A stretch of 64,000 nucleotides of DNA. Source: Trichomonas tenax. Its lineage: Eukaryota > Parabasalia > Trichomonadida > Trichomonadidae. The notes beneath the pieces were generated by a model that did no database searches, was not told the DNA's origin, and saw nothing but the letters and a program-made list of their open reading frames with translations. Location: contig JALKBU010000023.1 of the NCBI GenBank assembly GCA_023091735.1, forward strand, positions 1 to 64,000, given 5' to 3'. Made by a program: the position numbers and the translations under genes. This document shows positions 31,601 through 40,907 of the stretch, one piece after another (within the stretch, counting starts at the first letter, position 1; every line of letters starts with the position of its first letter).

Positions 31601-32842
31601 ATTGATATCATTGCAGACCTTAAAGATGATTTAATCAATACGATTGTTAAATGCGACAACATGACAGTCGATGATCAGAATCCAACAGCTTCACATCCTC
31701 CAATTGTGCGTTCAGAAAATAGAACATTCTTTGATATGAATGTTATATTCCCAACAGATGTTCTCCAGAGCCACGAAATCACTTACATGAGCATCACTAT
31801 GCAGCCATTGCATGTTTACATTGTTCCGCAGTTCCTCAGTGATGTTTATTCATTCTTCGTGAACCTCAATCTTAATCAAGATTTACTTAGCATTATTTCA
31901 CCCGCACGAAGCAGTTTTGGCATTTCCAATGAGATTAAGATTGCTTGGTGTGACATCAATCCAATTGTCATTTGTTTGTCGATCATCAATGCTGATAAAT
32001 ATAATCAACTGTTCCCATTTGTTCCATTATTCAGTCATTTCATTTCGTTGAGTGAAAGAAGATTCTCGCTTCCTGCTTTCTTCTTGACTGAGTTCCAAGG
32101 CAGTCTTCAAGAGATTGCCAATGAATTGACATTTGTTTATGCAGTTTATGGCCTCGATTATCTCCTTTCTAATATGGGAACACTTGGATCATTGTTGAAA
32201 TTCTTCGGTGTTGTTGGAAGAGTGAAATCGATGCTCAACATCGAACACAAGCCATTCACAACTCTTCCAATAAACCTCGAAACAGAAAATATATACGCAA
32301 ACAGAGTTTGCTGGCAGGGCTGCTTCAATAATTATACAATAGAAAACGTTTTCCTCGCGCAAAGCAATTTCGATATAAAGAACTGTTTGCTCACGAGAAT
32401 CCTCAATACGCCGAACAAAGACATCTCAGTCAGCTTGATCAACGGTCGTGCTGTCATTGGCCTCATCTCTGAGTCCCCACACGTCAACAATCATGCAGTG
32501 ACGATGTTTAGAAGGCGCCTTCCACTTTGCTGCCTCACGAACTGCGTTTCTTCATACAACGAACGCATCTCGATGTGTCAGCAAATAATGGTCGACAAGA
32601 AGATCGGAAGACCAATGTTCATGGGCCAGATGCTCGACAACCCATCGAGCACTGTTTTCGTCACACAGAACTACGTTTGCAGCATCGACAAAGACTATAA
32701 AATAGAGTGGGCGGTTCCTATTATAGGTGTCGAAAGCATTCTCAACGAAAACGATATCATCACAATGCACTATGCACGAGAAACGAAAGTTTTCGTAAGT
32801 AATCACGCTGGCGCTATAGTTTTATTCATTTCCACTAACTAA
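25649..32842 (+). CDS. VPS13-like bridge lipid-transfer protein
   Basis: A frame opening at a GTG (25637) has its first ATG at 25649, giving 2397 residues, the largest gene here. Residues 1 to about 110 are the chorein N-terminus (MKMELIKGVTELRNLELQEK, then IGKLILNFPW), which opens the lipid-conducting groove. The rest is mainly beta-rich rod, with a Ser/Arg-rich break near 795-825. A VPS13-adaptor/SHR-like region lies around 1450-1850 (FNRTIAITITDGLRVDNKL) and a C-terminal region with helices then a PH-like end. VPS13 proteins move phospholipids in bulk at organelle contacts. At 2400 residues it is shorter than human VPS13 (about 3100-4000), as in other protists. A TTTACGTGGCAAA element lies about 60 bp upstream. 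Confidence 0.9.
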   Translation: MIRGIVSRTITAILDEFMKPVKSSQMKMELIKGVTELRNLELQEKAFEKVGIPILVEQGLIGKLILNFPWTKLESSPTVAQVEDVYLALKFDWDFVINTSGEMTSQKLRTNNDSNKQNNSIKSALGFLDKFADNLYVSVKNVYVSLTIQYDSGSVNVGFVMPEFKIESSDQMKLGDRSFFSKVVSMIGMYMFMDANVQNVIISSPEQFKELFEKSKHSVIFDYPFMEIFYSHYRDTLTPIMNSIEGNLNEFSIQFTQEQIKMLSQISVYASKAALRRKYVECNRPQDDNEEKMFYYIMRCSTLKTGHKHFSVPTALEFLKNRKQYYKLYSKNLDGQNIFSRKSAKKFDAFIAGLSKPAKALLLQYAKAMRKVDMSEKINRLSEEEKRELEKQSESFMSTLKSFQMFGIINKFNISLLNNDMSEFARFDLENFSVRGFISDVLQQYSVTLQDMAVKVNNFDFMTAARKTSTWMTLTLTYGQDLANIQGNAGQLVFNLDVLIDFIRYLDGNVFKFTLVGFDIAPFLNKIYKLKKWDMTFDMDAISVQLKKLIVELNLHLMNDDKQKSRKDEDVYVYNLSTLSIKNDDKYLMESMKASFTFKSTMTKDYISSDFLMNIDDLIVSIDQNIIEFVFEYADQVADALHQLPMEKTLKENLLELLVKNNKEFRLCLPKYRFVVFNIKNNLKNFMKSFVRELFNPKQMELEISDLDLCEIFIIDNFVINMNEEKMKINMGKMQLTAYSFILDFIPEPVKKQLTINIEEGIKSQLSRSQDNIRLEPTTSNSQDNFQVETAAARSHKSERRSSRSSGSMSAESVKAILESNAQSQVDSKLVSFDLSFMPPIEINIQQFLLSWKNNENNAVFFDMLISDINLNIVPKKMLFSLALPCFRIIANGTDSFNISKTNVFAALSDVDSIWNIQNQDDIYKFNFDTPDFHVLEKITLFLSVESVEFYYDHQTTKTYVSYLNELMPSLEKFIPTEIEVQNVLPIDVRMNLGKFAASIKDMEFGIETNSLQFSMHNKQINALLKGFQINQKKIKPSIVKHSEDYLLKISMENNTPSVYLNDLTFTLHPAVFTPLLVYFWRTPFWKVSLPKVKTNIKIPQPEFSLQTSKIHLLLPQQIDMGMTDEVLSVYLSAEVKSLSGTIHCKANIGDVRFVSLVKNFEFPQVIDHLSCFLDIYQRLKGKKRHSTMKLERGSKPDRIVGVKTFSFGIDHDVVFSLSPEDAYGFYSILKDWLAVQLPAMNLQMSSPSTPPCLFMTTKNIKLQFCQSNKNSSKEHPSLLVVIPPIDIAASNIEGRTNFVAQTQFSLEHFNSCTGNLDSVIDTTEFIVSYTNTGDRVDLVSLIDKPLSISLSYHLLSEVMTLLAASVEPRHSHSIVQNPNFWLHSTCFDEIIVSVTGVSTLFLFPGDLIPAFFIESNSSIIVSINGRSTKFRPTDILYPVHLSDNVVIAKHPYNGGMMLEFATKYSICNELSFDLYIYVRAKSGFVFLCVLPKKEIRSLLPYTGAYFFASSKEMPSTKPHLVTLGPEENVSKCEVFTTENYVPCIISKKKSDIFGFDILTITEEFTLKNLVPYAMHYNINGKKFLAMYGETIPIPLFGNPSYVSISVSYDDTHYPSGGWLYFNRTETQFFPAYVCKDVTLSVVVEDHTVIIFSPAVIFNSTSNILKFEDDVVHPGSFTLWAQKSMSKIPVEIPDRTVKINGIIDPTIPGAREEFFAKNSSNALFTPLRYQSERQSGDFNRTIAITITDGLRVDNKLDYGIALVPACEESLAIDPMNFFIPNNTMKIMKLISKDKKYNLRISGDPNERSIILNKPLPKTVFRMMRDGKVKFIEIEVKDEVTSIFVTLRKVLQSRYIISNDLSFPISFYHVHENEKVNVGPNSFEDFAFEEPFGPKQIVFVIQETNFYISLEDNTRIITLNRVFNHHKVSVSIKYVKGQCIISLVKERPEIEHNNKIARFEFAIQSIYLSILDELFRELICASFNSIDIIADLKDDLINTIVKCDNMTVDDQNPTASHPPIVRSENRTFFDMNVIFPTDVLQSHEITYMSITMQPLHVYIVPQFLSDVYSFFVNLNLNQDLLSIISPARSSFGISNEIKIAWCDINPIVICLSIINADKYNQLFPFVPLFSHFISLSERRFSLPAFFLTEFQGSLQEIANELTFVYAVYGLDYLLSNMGTLGSLLKFFGVVGRVKSMLNIEHKPFTTLPINLETENIYANRVCWQGCFNNYTIENVFLAQSNFDIKNCLLTRILNTPNKDISVSLINGRAVIGLISESPHVNNHAVTMFRRRLPLCCLTNCVSSYNERISMCQQIMVDKKIGRPMFMGQMLDNPSSTVFVTQNYVCSIDKDYKIEWAVPIIGVESILNENDIITMHYARETKVFVSNHAGAIVLFISTN

Positions 32843-33101
32843 TATTATATTTTTCTTTTCATATTAAAAATTTGTTTGTATTTTATTAATATAACCCAAA
32901 ACTATCGGATTTTTTTATCATTTCCTGTTGGAATACTTGTTATCAAAAGTGTGTTGTTTAACTCTTAGTTCAAAATATTTTAAATGAAATTAATTATCGT
33001 GTTAAAGTCAATAATTCTCCGTTGTATGGTAATGAGTGATTGGTTGTTAGTGTAAATATGGCCAAATTAGAGACGAAAAATAAAAAAAAATTTACCTATG
33101 C

Positions 33102-34496
33102 TTAGAACTTCTGTGGCTTGAAGTGTGTGTGGAAGTATTCGTGGGCTAAGCCATGGCCAAACTTACCACCTAAGTAGGTGTTGTAGAGGTCCTGGAGCTT
33201 TGTGTTATCCTGTGGTGTTCTGTACTGAGAAGATCTATCAATCTTGTATGTAGCATCAAGGCGCTTGTTCATAGCAGCCTTTGTCTTAGCTCTTGGGGAG
33301 CCACCGCCGCCGACGCAGCCACCTGGGCAGGCCATAACCTCGCAGAAGAAGACACCCTTGACATCATCCTGGCCCTCTTCGATCTTCTTGATGAGCTGCA
33401 TAGCGTTCTTGACACCCTGGGCAACAGCGACCTTGATTTTACGGCCGTTGATGTCGACTGTTCCGACCTTGATGCCCTTCTCAGCACCACGGACCTGAAC
33501 GAACTCGATTGGGGCGAGATCCTTGCCTGTAGCGAACTTGTAGGCGGATCTAACAGCGGCTTCCATAACACCACCAGTAGCGCAGAAGATGGCACCACCA
33601 CCTGTAGCCATGGCGTATGGGACATCGAGTTCTGTATCTGGAAGGTTCTTGAAGTCGATCTTAGCAGCCTTGATCATCTTGGCGAGTTCGCGAGATGTGA
33701 TATCAAGATCTGTCTCATGAAGACCGTCCTTTGTGCGGAGCTGCTCACGCTCTGCCTCGTCCTTCTTGGCTGTGCATGGCATAATTCCGACAGAGTAGAT
33801 TCTCTTTGGATCAACGCCTATGTGCTTCGGGAAGATGTTCTTGATGGCAGCGGAGAGCATACCAATTGGGGAGCGGCATGTTGAGAGATGTGGCATCCAC
33901 TGTGGGTAGCTTCTCTCGACATAGTTAACCCAAGCAGGGCAGCAGGATGTGAACATTGGGAGAACTGCCTTTGGATCGTTGAGTCTATGAAGAAGTTCTG
34001 TGGCTTCTTCGACGATTGTGAGGTCAGCGCCGAAGTTTGTGTCGAAGACATAGTCGAAGCCGAGTCTCTTGAGGGCTGTGACGACCTTGCCTGTGGAGAT
34101 TGTGCCGACTGGAATGCCTAAACCTTCAGCCATGTTGATACGGACGGCTGGAGCGATCTGAGCGACGAGGATCTTGCCGCCCTTGTTCTTGAAGACGTTG
34201 TTGATCTGCTTGATGGCATCCTTCTCGTGGATGGCCTGTGTTGGGCAGACGAGTGTGCATTGGCCGCAACCAATGCAGTTTGTCTCAGCGAGTGGCTTTC
34301 CTGTGACTGTCTGGACGACGGACTTGCCATTGACAGTGACTGACTTGAGGACACTTTGGCCGGCAACATTCTTGCAAGCCTTAACACAGGCCTGGCAGTT
34401 GATGCACTTGTGCATGTCGAAGGCGATGGCATTGTGTGAGGTGTCAACCATCCTGAGGACGGCAGCAGAACGGGAGTTGATCGAGGAAGCGAGCAT
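33102..34496 (-). CDS. [FeFe]-hydrogenase, hydrogenosomal
   Basis: The ATG at 34496 gives 464 residues (an upstream in-frame TTG is ignored). Residues 1 to about 21 (MLASSINSRSAAVLRMVDTS) are a short hydrogenosomal-type presequence with Ser, Ala and Arg. Two [4Fe-4S] ferredoxin motifs follow: Cys31, 34, 37, 41 and Cys74, 77, 80, 84. The H-cluster motifs are L1 TSCCPAW (183-189), L2 MPCTAKKDE (239-247) and L3 EVMACPGGCVGGGG (386-399), so all cluster ligands are present. The small-subunit-like C-terminus (LQDLYNTYLGG) completes the fold. The enzyme reduces protons to H2 with ferredoxin electrons in the hydrogenosome. It lacks the extra N-terminal clusters of long forms. GC-rich third positions fit high expression. 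A TCATTG initiator-like site is 8-13 bp before the ATG. Confidence 0.97.
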   Translation of the reverse strand: MLASSINSRSAAVLRMVDTSHNAIAFDMHKCINCQACVKACKNVAGQSVLKSVTVNGKSVVQTVTGKPLAETNCIGCGQCTLVCPTQAIHEKDAIKQINNVFKNKGGKILVAQIAPAVRINMAEGLGIPVGTISTGKVVTALKRLGFDYVFDTNFGADLTIVEEATELLHRLNDPKAVLPMFTSCCPAWVNYVERSYPQWMPHLSTCRSPIGMLSAAIKNIFPKHIGVDPKRIYSVGIMPCTAKKDEAEREQLRTKDGLHETDLDITSRELAKMIKAAKIDFKNLPDTELDVPYAMATGGGAIFCATGGVMEAAVRSAYKFATGKDLAPIEFVQVRGAEKGIKVGTVDINGRKIKVAVAQGVKNAMQLIKKIEEGQDDVKGVFFCEVMACPGGCVGGGGSPRAKTKAAMNKRLDATYKIDRSSQYRTPQDNTKLQDLYNTYLGGKFGHGLAHEYFHTHFKPQKF

Positions 34497-36247
34497 TGTT
34501 CTACAATGAATTCTCAAAAATTCCTTCAAATTATTCTGGAGTTTACAATAACCGTAGCGGAACTCAATTCCGAAGTTTAACTATTGTTATTTTTGAATAC
34601 TATAAAAAGTGTCACTCAATCTCATCTTTCCTCTTTTTGGTTTTTCTATAATTTTGAAATTATATGTGAGATGTTGCAAAAGTGACAGAATATAACATGG
34701 GTAAAATCGATTGGAAATAATAACTTCATTGTAAAATAATTTTATCGTTATGGAGAACTAGAATTCAATTTTTATTATGTGATAATTATACTCATCTCTA
34801 TGTCTACAGTCTAAATAATTAAGTTTGGTCCGAATTTGAGTACTTAGCGGTTTCAAGTTGAAAATTGACAAAAAAATAACAATTGAGTTTAAATGGCCAT
34901 TTATCGAATAAATATTTATATCATATGTAGCTATTTCCGAATTTCACTCCAAACTATAACTTTGGTCCATTAGGAAATAACCTTAATGTTTGTTTTTGGA
35001 TTATATCTATTCATTTGGGCCTTGAGAATTCACTGAATCCTTTGCTTTTAAGCACATAATTGTTTGTGATACTCAGTTCTGTCATTATTTAAAAAGAACA
35101 CGAAACAAAATATATATATATATTGGGTATTTAGGAGGTGTTTTTCCATATACCGAGCAAAAATTCAACTTCTATGGAAAGAAGCTGTCATATTCCCATG
35201 TTAATTGTTGAATACTCGTGCAAAAAGAATATTAAAACCTAATTCAATTTGCAAAGTTTCGAGACCATTTTTAATAAAACTCCAATGATCACTGTATTAC
35301 CAAGAGCGCTGTTTGGGTTTTTCTTCCGATTGATTATTTTCAAAAAAAAAAGACGCATTTTATCAAGATATAAAATGCTATTTGGATAAATAAGGCAAAG
35401 CATAGTTCGGGTTTAATCAATTAACGCTTAGAAAGAACAAAAACAAGCTATAATTTTTTCCGCCACATAATAAAGCGCATCCCATTCGATTATGTGAAGA
35501 ATTCTATTACTCTTTTGCTTAATATGAGAGGTATTCGAAATATTTTTCTGCAATCCAAAGAAGTAGAGAACATTATTAGTCTTATGGCCCCCAAAAATGG
35601 TTAAATATGAGAGGAACTATTCCGAAAATCGAAGATTCCAAAACATTTTTCGAAAAAAACAGATGTTTATTAACATAAAACAAAAGCCAAAACTCTTTTC
35701 TTGGCGTCTCTATACCGTTTATAGTCTTACCCTCAAACGATGATAACAAAATATTTAATCATATTGTGTATATCCACAATATCGGTATCGATCTGATTGC
35801 GGTTGAAATCCTTGTGAGTTAAATATTTTGAAAATTACCTGATATCCAGTCTAAACTATGACTCTGAGCTAATTTGGCTGAGCTCATTTTATTCCGATAA
35901 TAACATCCATTTATCTGAGCTCTCGCATTCCGGAGTCTTGATATATAGCAATATGTGTTTTAAATTACAAAGTGTTATCGTTTTATTTTAAACATTTTTC
36001 ATGTCTCATTGATATATTAAGCTTAAAGAAGCCATTTACTTAAAATTTAATAAGTATATCATATGCTTGACATGTGTATTATCATTAAAGTCTTATACAC
36101 AGTTTATAATTTTTATCAAATTTAAAATAGTAATCTTAACTCTAAATCTTATAAGTTTATGATCAGCAGTCAATGAAAATGCTATTAAGAATATATACAA
36201 AACATAACATTATTTAATACCCTAATAAAAAATACAAAAATACATAA
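34497..36247. other. Long AT-rich intergenic region (1.75 kb), no gene seen
   Basis: The hydrogenase promoter at the left includes AAAAAGTGTCACT (about 34605) and AAAAGTGACAGAA (about 34678). Farther right are weak direct repeats: AATATGAGAGG at about 35521 and 35606, and GAGCT-containing repeats at about 35870-35930. No open frame longer than about 30 codons looked meaningful, and no tRNA or snRNA core was recognised. Confidence 0.5.
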
Positions 36248-38203
36248 TTATTGCTTGAGCTTTGACTTGGAAGGTGTGGATGAGATATTAGCCTTGAGCG
36301 CCGGTGTATGGAGTTCTTCGAATCTCTTTTTGATGGCAAACTGAGCATCGAGATATCTCTTCTTTAGATCTTCTCTTGTAACTTTTAGTAACTGCAAGTC
36401 CATGTTGAATTGCATGTTTGCGCCATCTATTCTCGCCTCGAGCTCACTGAGTGCCTTTGAAACTGTTTTATAGGTGTCGCTTTCATTCTTGAATTGCGAA
36501 TCTAATTTTTGCACAGATGATTCAATATTTGTACTTTTGTTTTGCATTTGATCAACATTCATTCTACTTTCATCCACAAACTTTTGGAGTTCGGCTGTTA
36601 TCTGAGCGAGTTTCTTTGTTAGGTCTCCAACATTCTTTGCTTTTGATTCTACTTTCTCTTTATTCTGTTTTGTTGCCTCTTCAAGCTGTTCCTTTAACAA
36701 ACTTCCATATCTTCTTTCTTCGATGATTTTCTCTCTTGTGTCATGAAGCTCATTGAGTGTGCTTTTGAGGTTCTGAACAACATTCTGGTAGTTTCCTTCT
36801 TTAGCTTCTTTTAATGCTTTCACATTATTTGTCAATAATCTGTTGATGTCATTCGATGTCTTATAATCGATATCATTGTAGTCGAAGTTAATCGACAACA
36901 AGCCTTTGTTCATTCCTATAGCCTTCTGCACGGCCTCGCCATCATGAATCAGGTTATTCTTAACATTAACGACAGCTATCTTTGATTTTCCTATCGCGTC
37001 GAAGAGTGTTTGTGTTATTGCATCTGTAATTTCACAAAACTCGAAATCAATCTCTCTCAGAGTTTGATGATTCTCTATAACGTGTGCGAATGTTTCCATG
37101 CCTTTGTCTTGTATTGGATTGTTGTGCGCAATAAAAACTTCAACATTTGTGTTCTTAGCGAACCTAACAGAAAACTCGCTAAATCCATTCGAATCGATTT
37201 GACAACCAGCGATGTTAACCTTCTTTATTGTTAAGTTTGATGCAAGAGCTGTTCCTAGTGTAGCCATAGCACGTCCTGTGATGGCGTTCTTTGATATATT
37301 TATCTCTTCGAGGACTTGGTTGTTGATTAATGATTCTGCAAATGAATTTATAAATTTGTGTGTGAAATCATTGCTTGAGATATCTAATTTCTTGAGATAT
37401 TTGTTTCCTTGTATGTAATTTGAAAAATGTGGTGCGCAATCGTCCTTTATGTGGTTATTTGAAAAGATTAATTGGCGAATGTGTGTTTTCTTCAAAGCAT
37501 TGATAATATGTGCAGAACCTGATGATCTGAAGTTGTTGTTTGACATATCGAGAATCTCTAGCGTTTTATTCTTCTCAAGTCCACCAGCAATAGATTGGAT
37601 AGAGAAAGGTGGTATTTCAGTTTGTGAAACATTGAGTTCACTGAGTACATGATTCCTTTCGAGCATCATTTTGAACAATTCTATTGAACTTTCGCCGAAT
37701 GAATTTCTTGTAATGCCACTGACACTGCTAATGTTGAAATAAACAACAGAGATGTTGTAAGCGAGCGCATTGAAAAGCAATGAGCAGGATTCATCGTCAA
37801 GAGAGCAAGAAGAAACGTCGATGGAAATTAAAAATGGACTTTGTAATATTAAATGAGCGATATGCTTTGCGCCTTCCTTTCCTATAGCATTTCCTGATAA
37901 GTTAAGTATACGAAAATTAGAATGTGCCATAAAGATTTTAGAAATAACGAATGAGCAGTGTGGTCCAATTCCTGATCCAGGGAAAGAAAACAACTTCACA
38001 GACTCTCTCTTTCTGTAGTGCTTGATGAATCTTTGAAGAAGTTGATCAGAAAAATTAGTTCTCGAGTCTTGGCATTTAGTTTCGAATATTCTGTGCAATT
38101 CTTCGTCTGTTAGATAGTCGTTACTATACACTGATGATGACGCGTTGCTGATTTCGTCGTCATCTTGCATTGTTATATCTTTTTTCTCGTTTTCTTCGGA
38201 CAT
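36248..38203 (-). CDS. Ribonuclease-inhibitor-type LRR protein with coiled-coil tail
   Basis: A 651-residue protein from a clean ATG. Residues 1-45 are acidic. Residues about 90-470 are leucine-rich repeats of about 28 residues with an NxxG/SNN core: FRILNLSGNAIGKEGAKHIA, KTLEILDMSNNNFRSSG, KYLKKLDISSNDFTHKFI and so on, the RI subfamily. About a dozen repeats fit. Residues 480-630 are a coiled coil (EKIIEERRYGSLLKEQLEEA and on). The tail is basic. This LRR-plus-coil layout is common in protist scaffold, cytoskeletal and flagellar proteins. No specific orthologue is recognised; carmil-like or flagellar adaptor roles are speculation. Confidence 0.85.
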   Translation of the reverse strand: MSEENEKKDITMQDDDEISNASSSVYSNDYLTDEELHRIFETKCQDSRTNFSDQLLQRFIKHYRKRESVKLFSFPGSGIGPHCSFVISKIFMAHSNFRILNLSGNAIGKEGAKHIAHLILQSPFLISIDVSSCSLDDESCSLLFNALAYNISVVYFNISSVSGITRNSFGESSIELFKMMLERNHVLSELNVSQTEIPPFSIQSIAGGLEKNKTLEILDMSNNNFRSSGSAHIINALKKTHIRQLIFSNNHIKDDCAPHFSNYIQGNKYLKKLDISSNDFTHKFINSFAESLINNQVLEEINISKNAITGRAMATLGTALASNLTIKKVNIAGCQIDSNGFSEFSVRFAKNTNVEVFIAHNNPIQDKGMETFAHVIENHQTLREIDFEFCEITDAITQTLFDAIGKSKIAVVNVKNNLIHDGEAVQKAIGMNKGLLSINFDYNDIDYKTSNDINRLLTNNVKALKEAKEGNYQNVVQNLKSTLNELHDTREKIIEERRYGSLLKEQLEEATKQNKEKVESKAKNVGDLTKKLAQITAELQKFVDESRMNVDQMQNKSTNIESSVQKLDSQFKNESDTYKTVSKALSELEARIDGANMQFNMDLQLLKVTREDLKKRYLDAQFAIKKRFEELHTPALKANISSTPSKSKLKQ

Positions 38204-38957
38204 TTATATTTTTTCTCAAACGTGCAAAAATATAACCTTATGAATATTAGACACTTTACAAATTTGTCTGACAGAATATTATTCATTCACGATTTTAGCT
38301 CTCTAACCACTTCTCAACTATTTTATGTTTAAAATACCTTATAACACAATATGAAAAACCTATTTCTTTTAAGAGGTTCGATGTTCATAACTTTGATGAT
38401 AATATCAAATTAATTTATAGATTTATATTTGTTTCCATAGGCTACAATATCGACACAAAGAACCTATATAAGAAACACTATTCTTTGTTATATCAAGACA
38501 CATTGTCTAACAATAAATTATGATTTTGCAATTGATATTCTTAAAATGAAGCTGTGATTGATCGTTTTCTTAAGCGCGTAAAAATGTGTAATATCCTAAA
38601 AGGAATTGCAACAATTTTAGAGATTCAATTTGCCAAAATGAAAAGTGTTCGATGTACGATTTAACACTAATTTCTAAATATGCTCATTGAGTAAATATTA
38701 TGTCAAAGATTTATTTCCGTATTCGAATATCAAAATGTGAAATTCTGAATATTTTGGGAAAGCATACAGTTATCTCAAAGCAATCCATAACAAAATCAAA
38801 GAAAAATAAGTCTGTAGGTGTAACCCTATTGTAGCGAATATAATTAAGAAATTGGATCTGATTACATTGAAGTCGATCGATTCAAAAAAGTGAACGATAA
38901 TTAAGGTTAATGGAACTAAGGTTATATTTATTCACAAAGATATCCCTATTTTTTTTC
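38204..38957. other. Intergenic spacer between divergent genes, no gene seen
   Basis: AT-rich, with no supported frame or RNA. An in-frame ATG at 38910 belongs to the next gene's alternative start. Confidence 0.5.
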
Positions 38958-40772
38958 ATGGATCCAGAAATCGTCGAATCCTGGATCCCTGATGACATCC
39001 CCGACAAACTTCAGAGAGCACTCAACGACGGCGACGATTTAATGCTGCGGCTGCTGAAGTTAAATCGAACAAACCAAATCTTAAATGCAATTTATTTCTG
39101 TAAAGGACTTGTGCAGAACATAGATATAAATACGTTTAGCAAGTACGTTAGCCATCAGATAGGTGATCCGATGGACATATACGAGCCAATGCAAATACAA
39201 GCGATGAATTATATGATTAATTCATTATATGACGATCCAACGGCTTTCGCAATAATTATCGGTTCTCTGAAAGGTTCTCAGTACTTCAACTACGTGGCTT
39301 ATATACTTGTTCCGGCAGTTTTCAATTATTTCAGCACATCAGCGAGTTTGGAGCAAGCAGCCACATTTTACATAGCTTTAGGTAATCAATTAGATTTCAA
39401 TAATTATACCACATTTGTTACTCCGTTCTTTAGCTCAACACTCGCAACTCCTTTCGCAGAAAATTCGATTAAAAAACAATTAATGCATTTACAAGAAACA
39501 AATGTTCCAACTGAAGTCGTTATCATTAGGTTCATACAAGCCATATCGAAAAACTTGCTTTATTTACCACAATCAATGTTGTTTGTTTTAGACTTCGTTA
39601 CACAGCATTGGGGCTCCGAAAAGGGTTTCATGTTCGTTTTGAAGGCTATATTATATCCGCATCTTACAGTTTTTCTCAAGACCGGAAATTTGATGCATAG
39701 CACAAGAAAACCATCGAATTCATCAGGCATTCTCAATGAAATCCTCACTTTCAAGAACAGCTGGTGCCAGTACCTCGATCTTTCACCAAGATCTTCAAAG
39801 TTTGAGCCTTTACCTAGAATATCTTTGCCAAATCATCCAGAAAGAGTCTCTTTCATTTTCTCTCCGTACGATATTTATCTTCTCACGCTGCTTCCAATGC
39901 AATACAATGCAATGGTTAGACCACTTCTCACTAATGATCTTCCAAATAATCACCAACAGCCTTTTCTCCTGCAAGTGACACTTGGTATGAAATTTGAGCA
40001 AGCATCAGGTGTCATATTTGATAAACCTGTTGGAGAAAAGGCATGTTATCTCGAATCTTTCCTGAAAATCAGAAATGATATTTCAAGAATCAACGATTTT
40101 ATTGATATGGCCAACAGGTGGGAACACAGATTATCTTTCTGTGTAATATATGTACAGAGGCAAGTTGTCGAGCGTCAATATCTCGAGAAAATTTGGGCTG
40201 AAGCATTTAAAGTCTCACATTTAGGAAGTGTTAGATTTTGGCGTGCTGTGGCAACAGTAGATCAGATAGAGCCCTACCTCATTGAGCCAGTCAAGCGTCG
40301 CTTATATATGATAGAGACCCAGCTGACATCAGATATGCTGATACTGAAGATGGACTTCAGGGAGTCTAAATATCTGTCTGTTAATAGAACAAGAGAAGCA
40401 ATTACAGATATAGCATCCTCCCTTGAGTTGGTTAATACCAAATCAAGGTTTAGTGATAGATTCATCATTCTCATCGCTTTCATGACTGATTTGTTCAATT
40501 TCTGTGCCAATGTCAGCGATGATAACGAGATTAATATTCTGAAGCTCTGTTTTATTATATATGATCCTATATGGATTATCAGAACATGTGTTGTTATATT
40601 AGGATTTATTTTACGTGATAATACTTTCTGCAACTGCTGTCCGCGCGATATTTATGATATGCTTATGAAATTCACTCCAATGTTGATTCAGGCACTCGCT
40701 CACAACCCGAACACTGCAGATCAATTCACTGAAATGGCCACTATGGCATTGATTAAGCCTTCGAAGTATTAA
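38958..40772 (+). CDS. Uncharacterised all-helical trichomonad protein
   Basis: Two in-frame ATGs are possible: 38910 adds 16 hydrophobic residues (MELRLYLFTKISLFFF) from AT-rich sequence; 38958 starts MDPEIVESWIPDDIPDKL and gives 604 residues. I prefer 38958 because the body begins there naturally, but the longer form would look like a signal anchor. The rest is helical with no coiled coil, signal peptide or catalytic motif; YIALGNQLDFNNYTTFVTPF and PMLVQALAHN-like helices suggest a GAP-like or HEAT-type fold, which is only an impression. I do not recognise the family. Confidence 0.7.
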   Translation: MDPEIVESWIPDDIPDKLQRALNDGDDLMLRLLKLNRTNQILNAIYFCKGLVQNIDINTFSKYVSHQIGDPMDIYEPMQIQAMNYMINSLYDDPTAFAIIIGSLKGSQYFNYVAYILVPAVFNYFSTSASLEQAATFYIALGNQLDFNNYTTFVTPFFSSTLATPFAENSIKKQLMHLQETNVPTEVVIIRFIQAISKNLLYLPQSMLFVLDFVTQHWGSEKGFMFVLKAILYPHLTVFLKTGNLMHSTRKPSNSSGILNEILTFKNSWCQYLDLSPRSSKFEPLPRISLPNHPERVSFIFSPYDIYLLTLLPMQYNAMVRPLLTNDLPNNHQQPFLLQVTLGMKFEQASGVIFDKPVGEKACYLESFLKIRNDISRINDFIDMANRWEHRLSFCVIYVQRQVVERQYLEKIWAEAFKVSHLGSVRFWRAVATVDQIEPYLIEPVKRRLYMIETQLTSDMLILKMDFRESKYLSVNRTREAITDIASSLELVNTKSRFSDRFIILIAFMTDLFNFCANVSDDNEINILKLCFIIYDPIWIIRTCVVILGFILRDNTFCNCCPRDIYDMLMKFTPMLIQALAHNPNTADQFTEMATMALIKPSKY

Positions 40773-40907
40773 AATATATGTTTGTTGTTTGAATAATTTA
40801 TTAAAAAATATTCTTTAGAAATTTCTGTCAAATAAAAATATTTTACATTCCAATAATTATATTTACGCGTCAATATTTTTTTATGTGGCAAATTCTTATT
40901 CGATAAA
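40773..40907 (+). promoter_or_regulatory. Short promoter with TGACA/TGTCA-type sites
   Basis: The 135-bp spacer holds CTGTCAAAT (about 40826), TTTACGCGTCAA (about 40863) and TATGTGGCAAAT (about 40882), variants of the window-wide element, with about 20-bp spacing between the last two. Confidence 0.35.
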
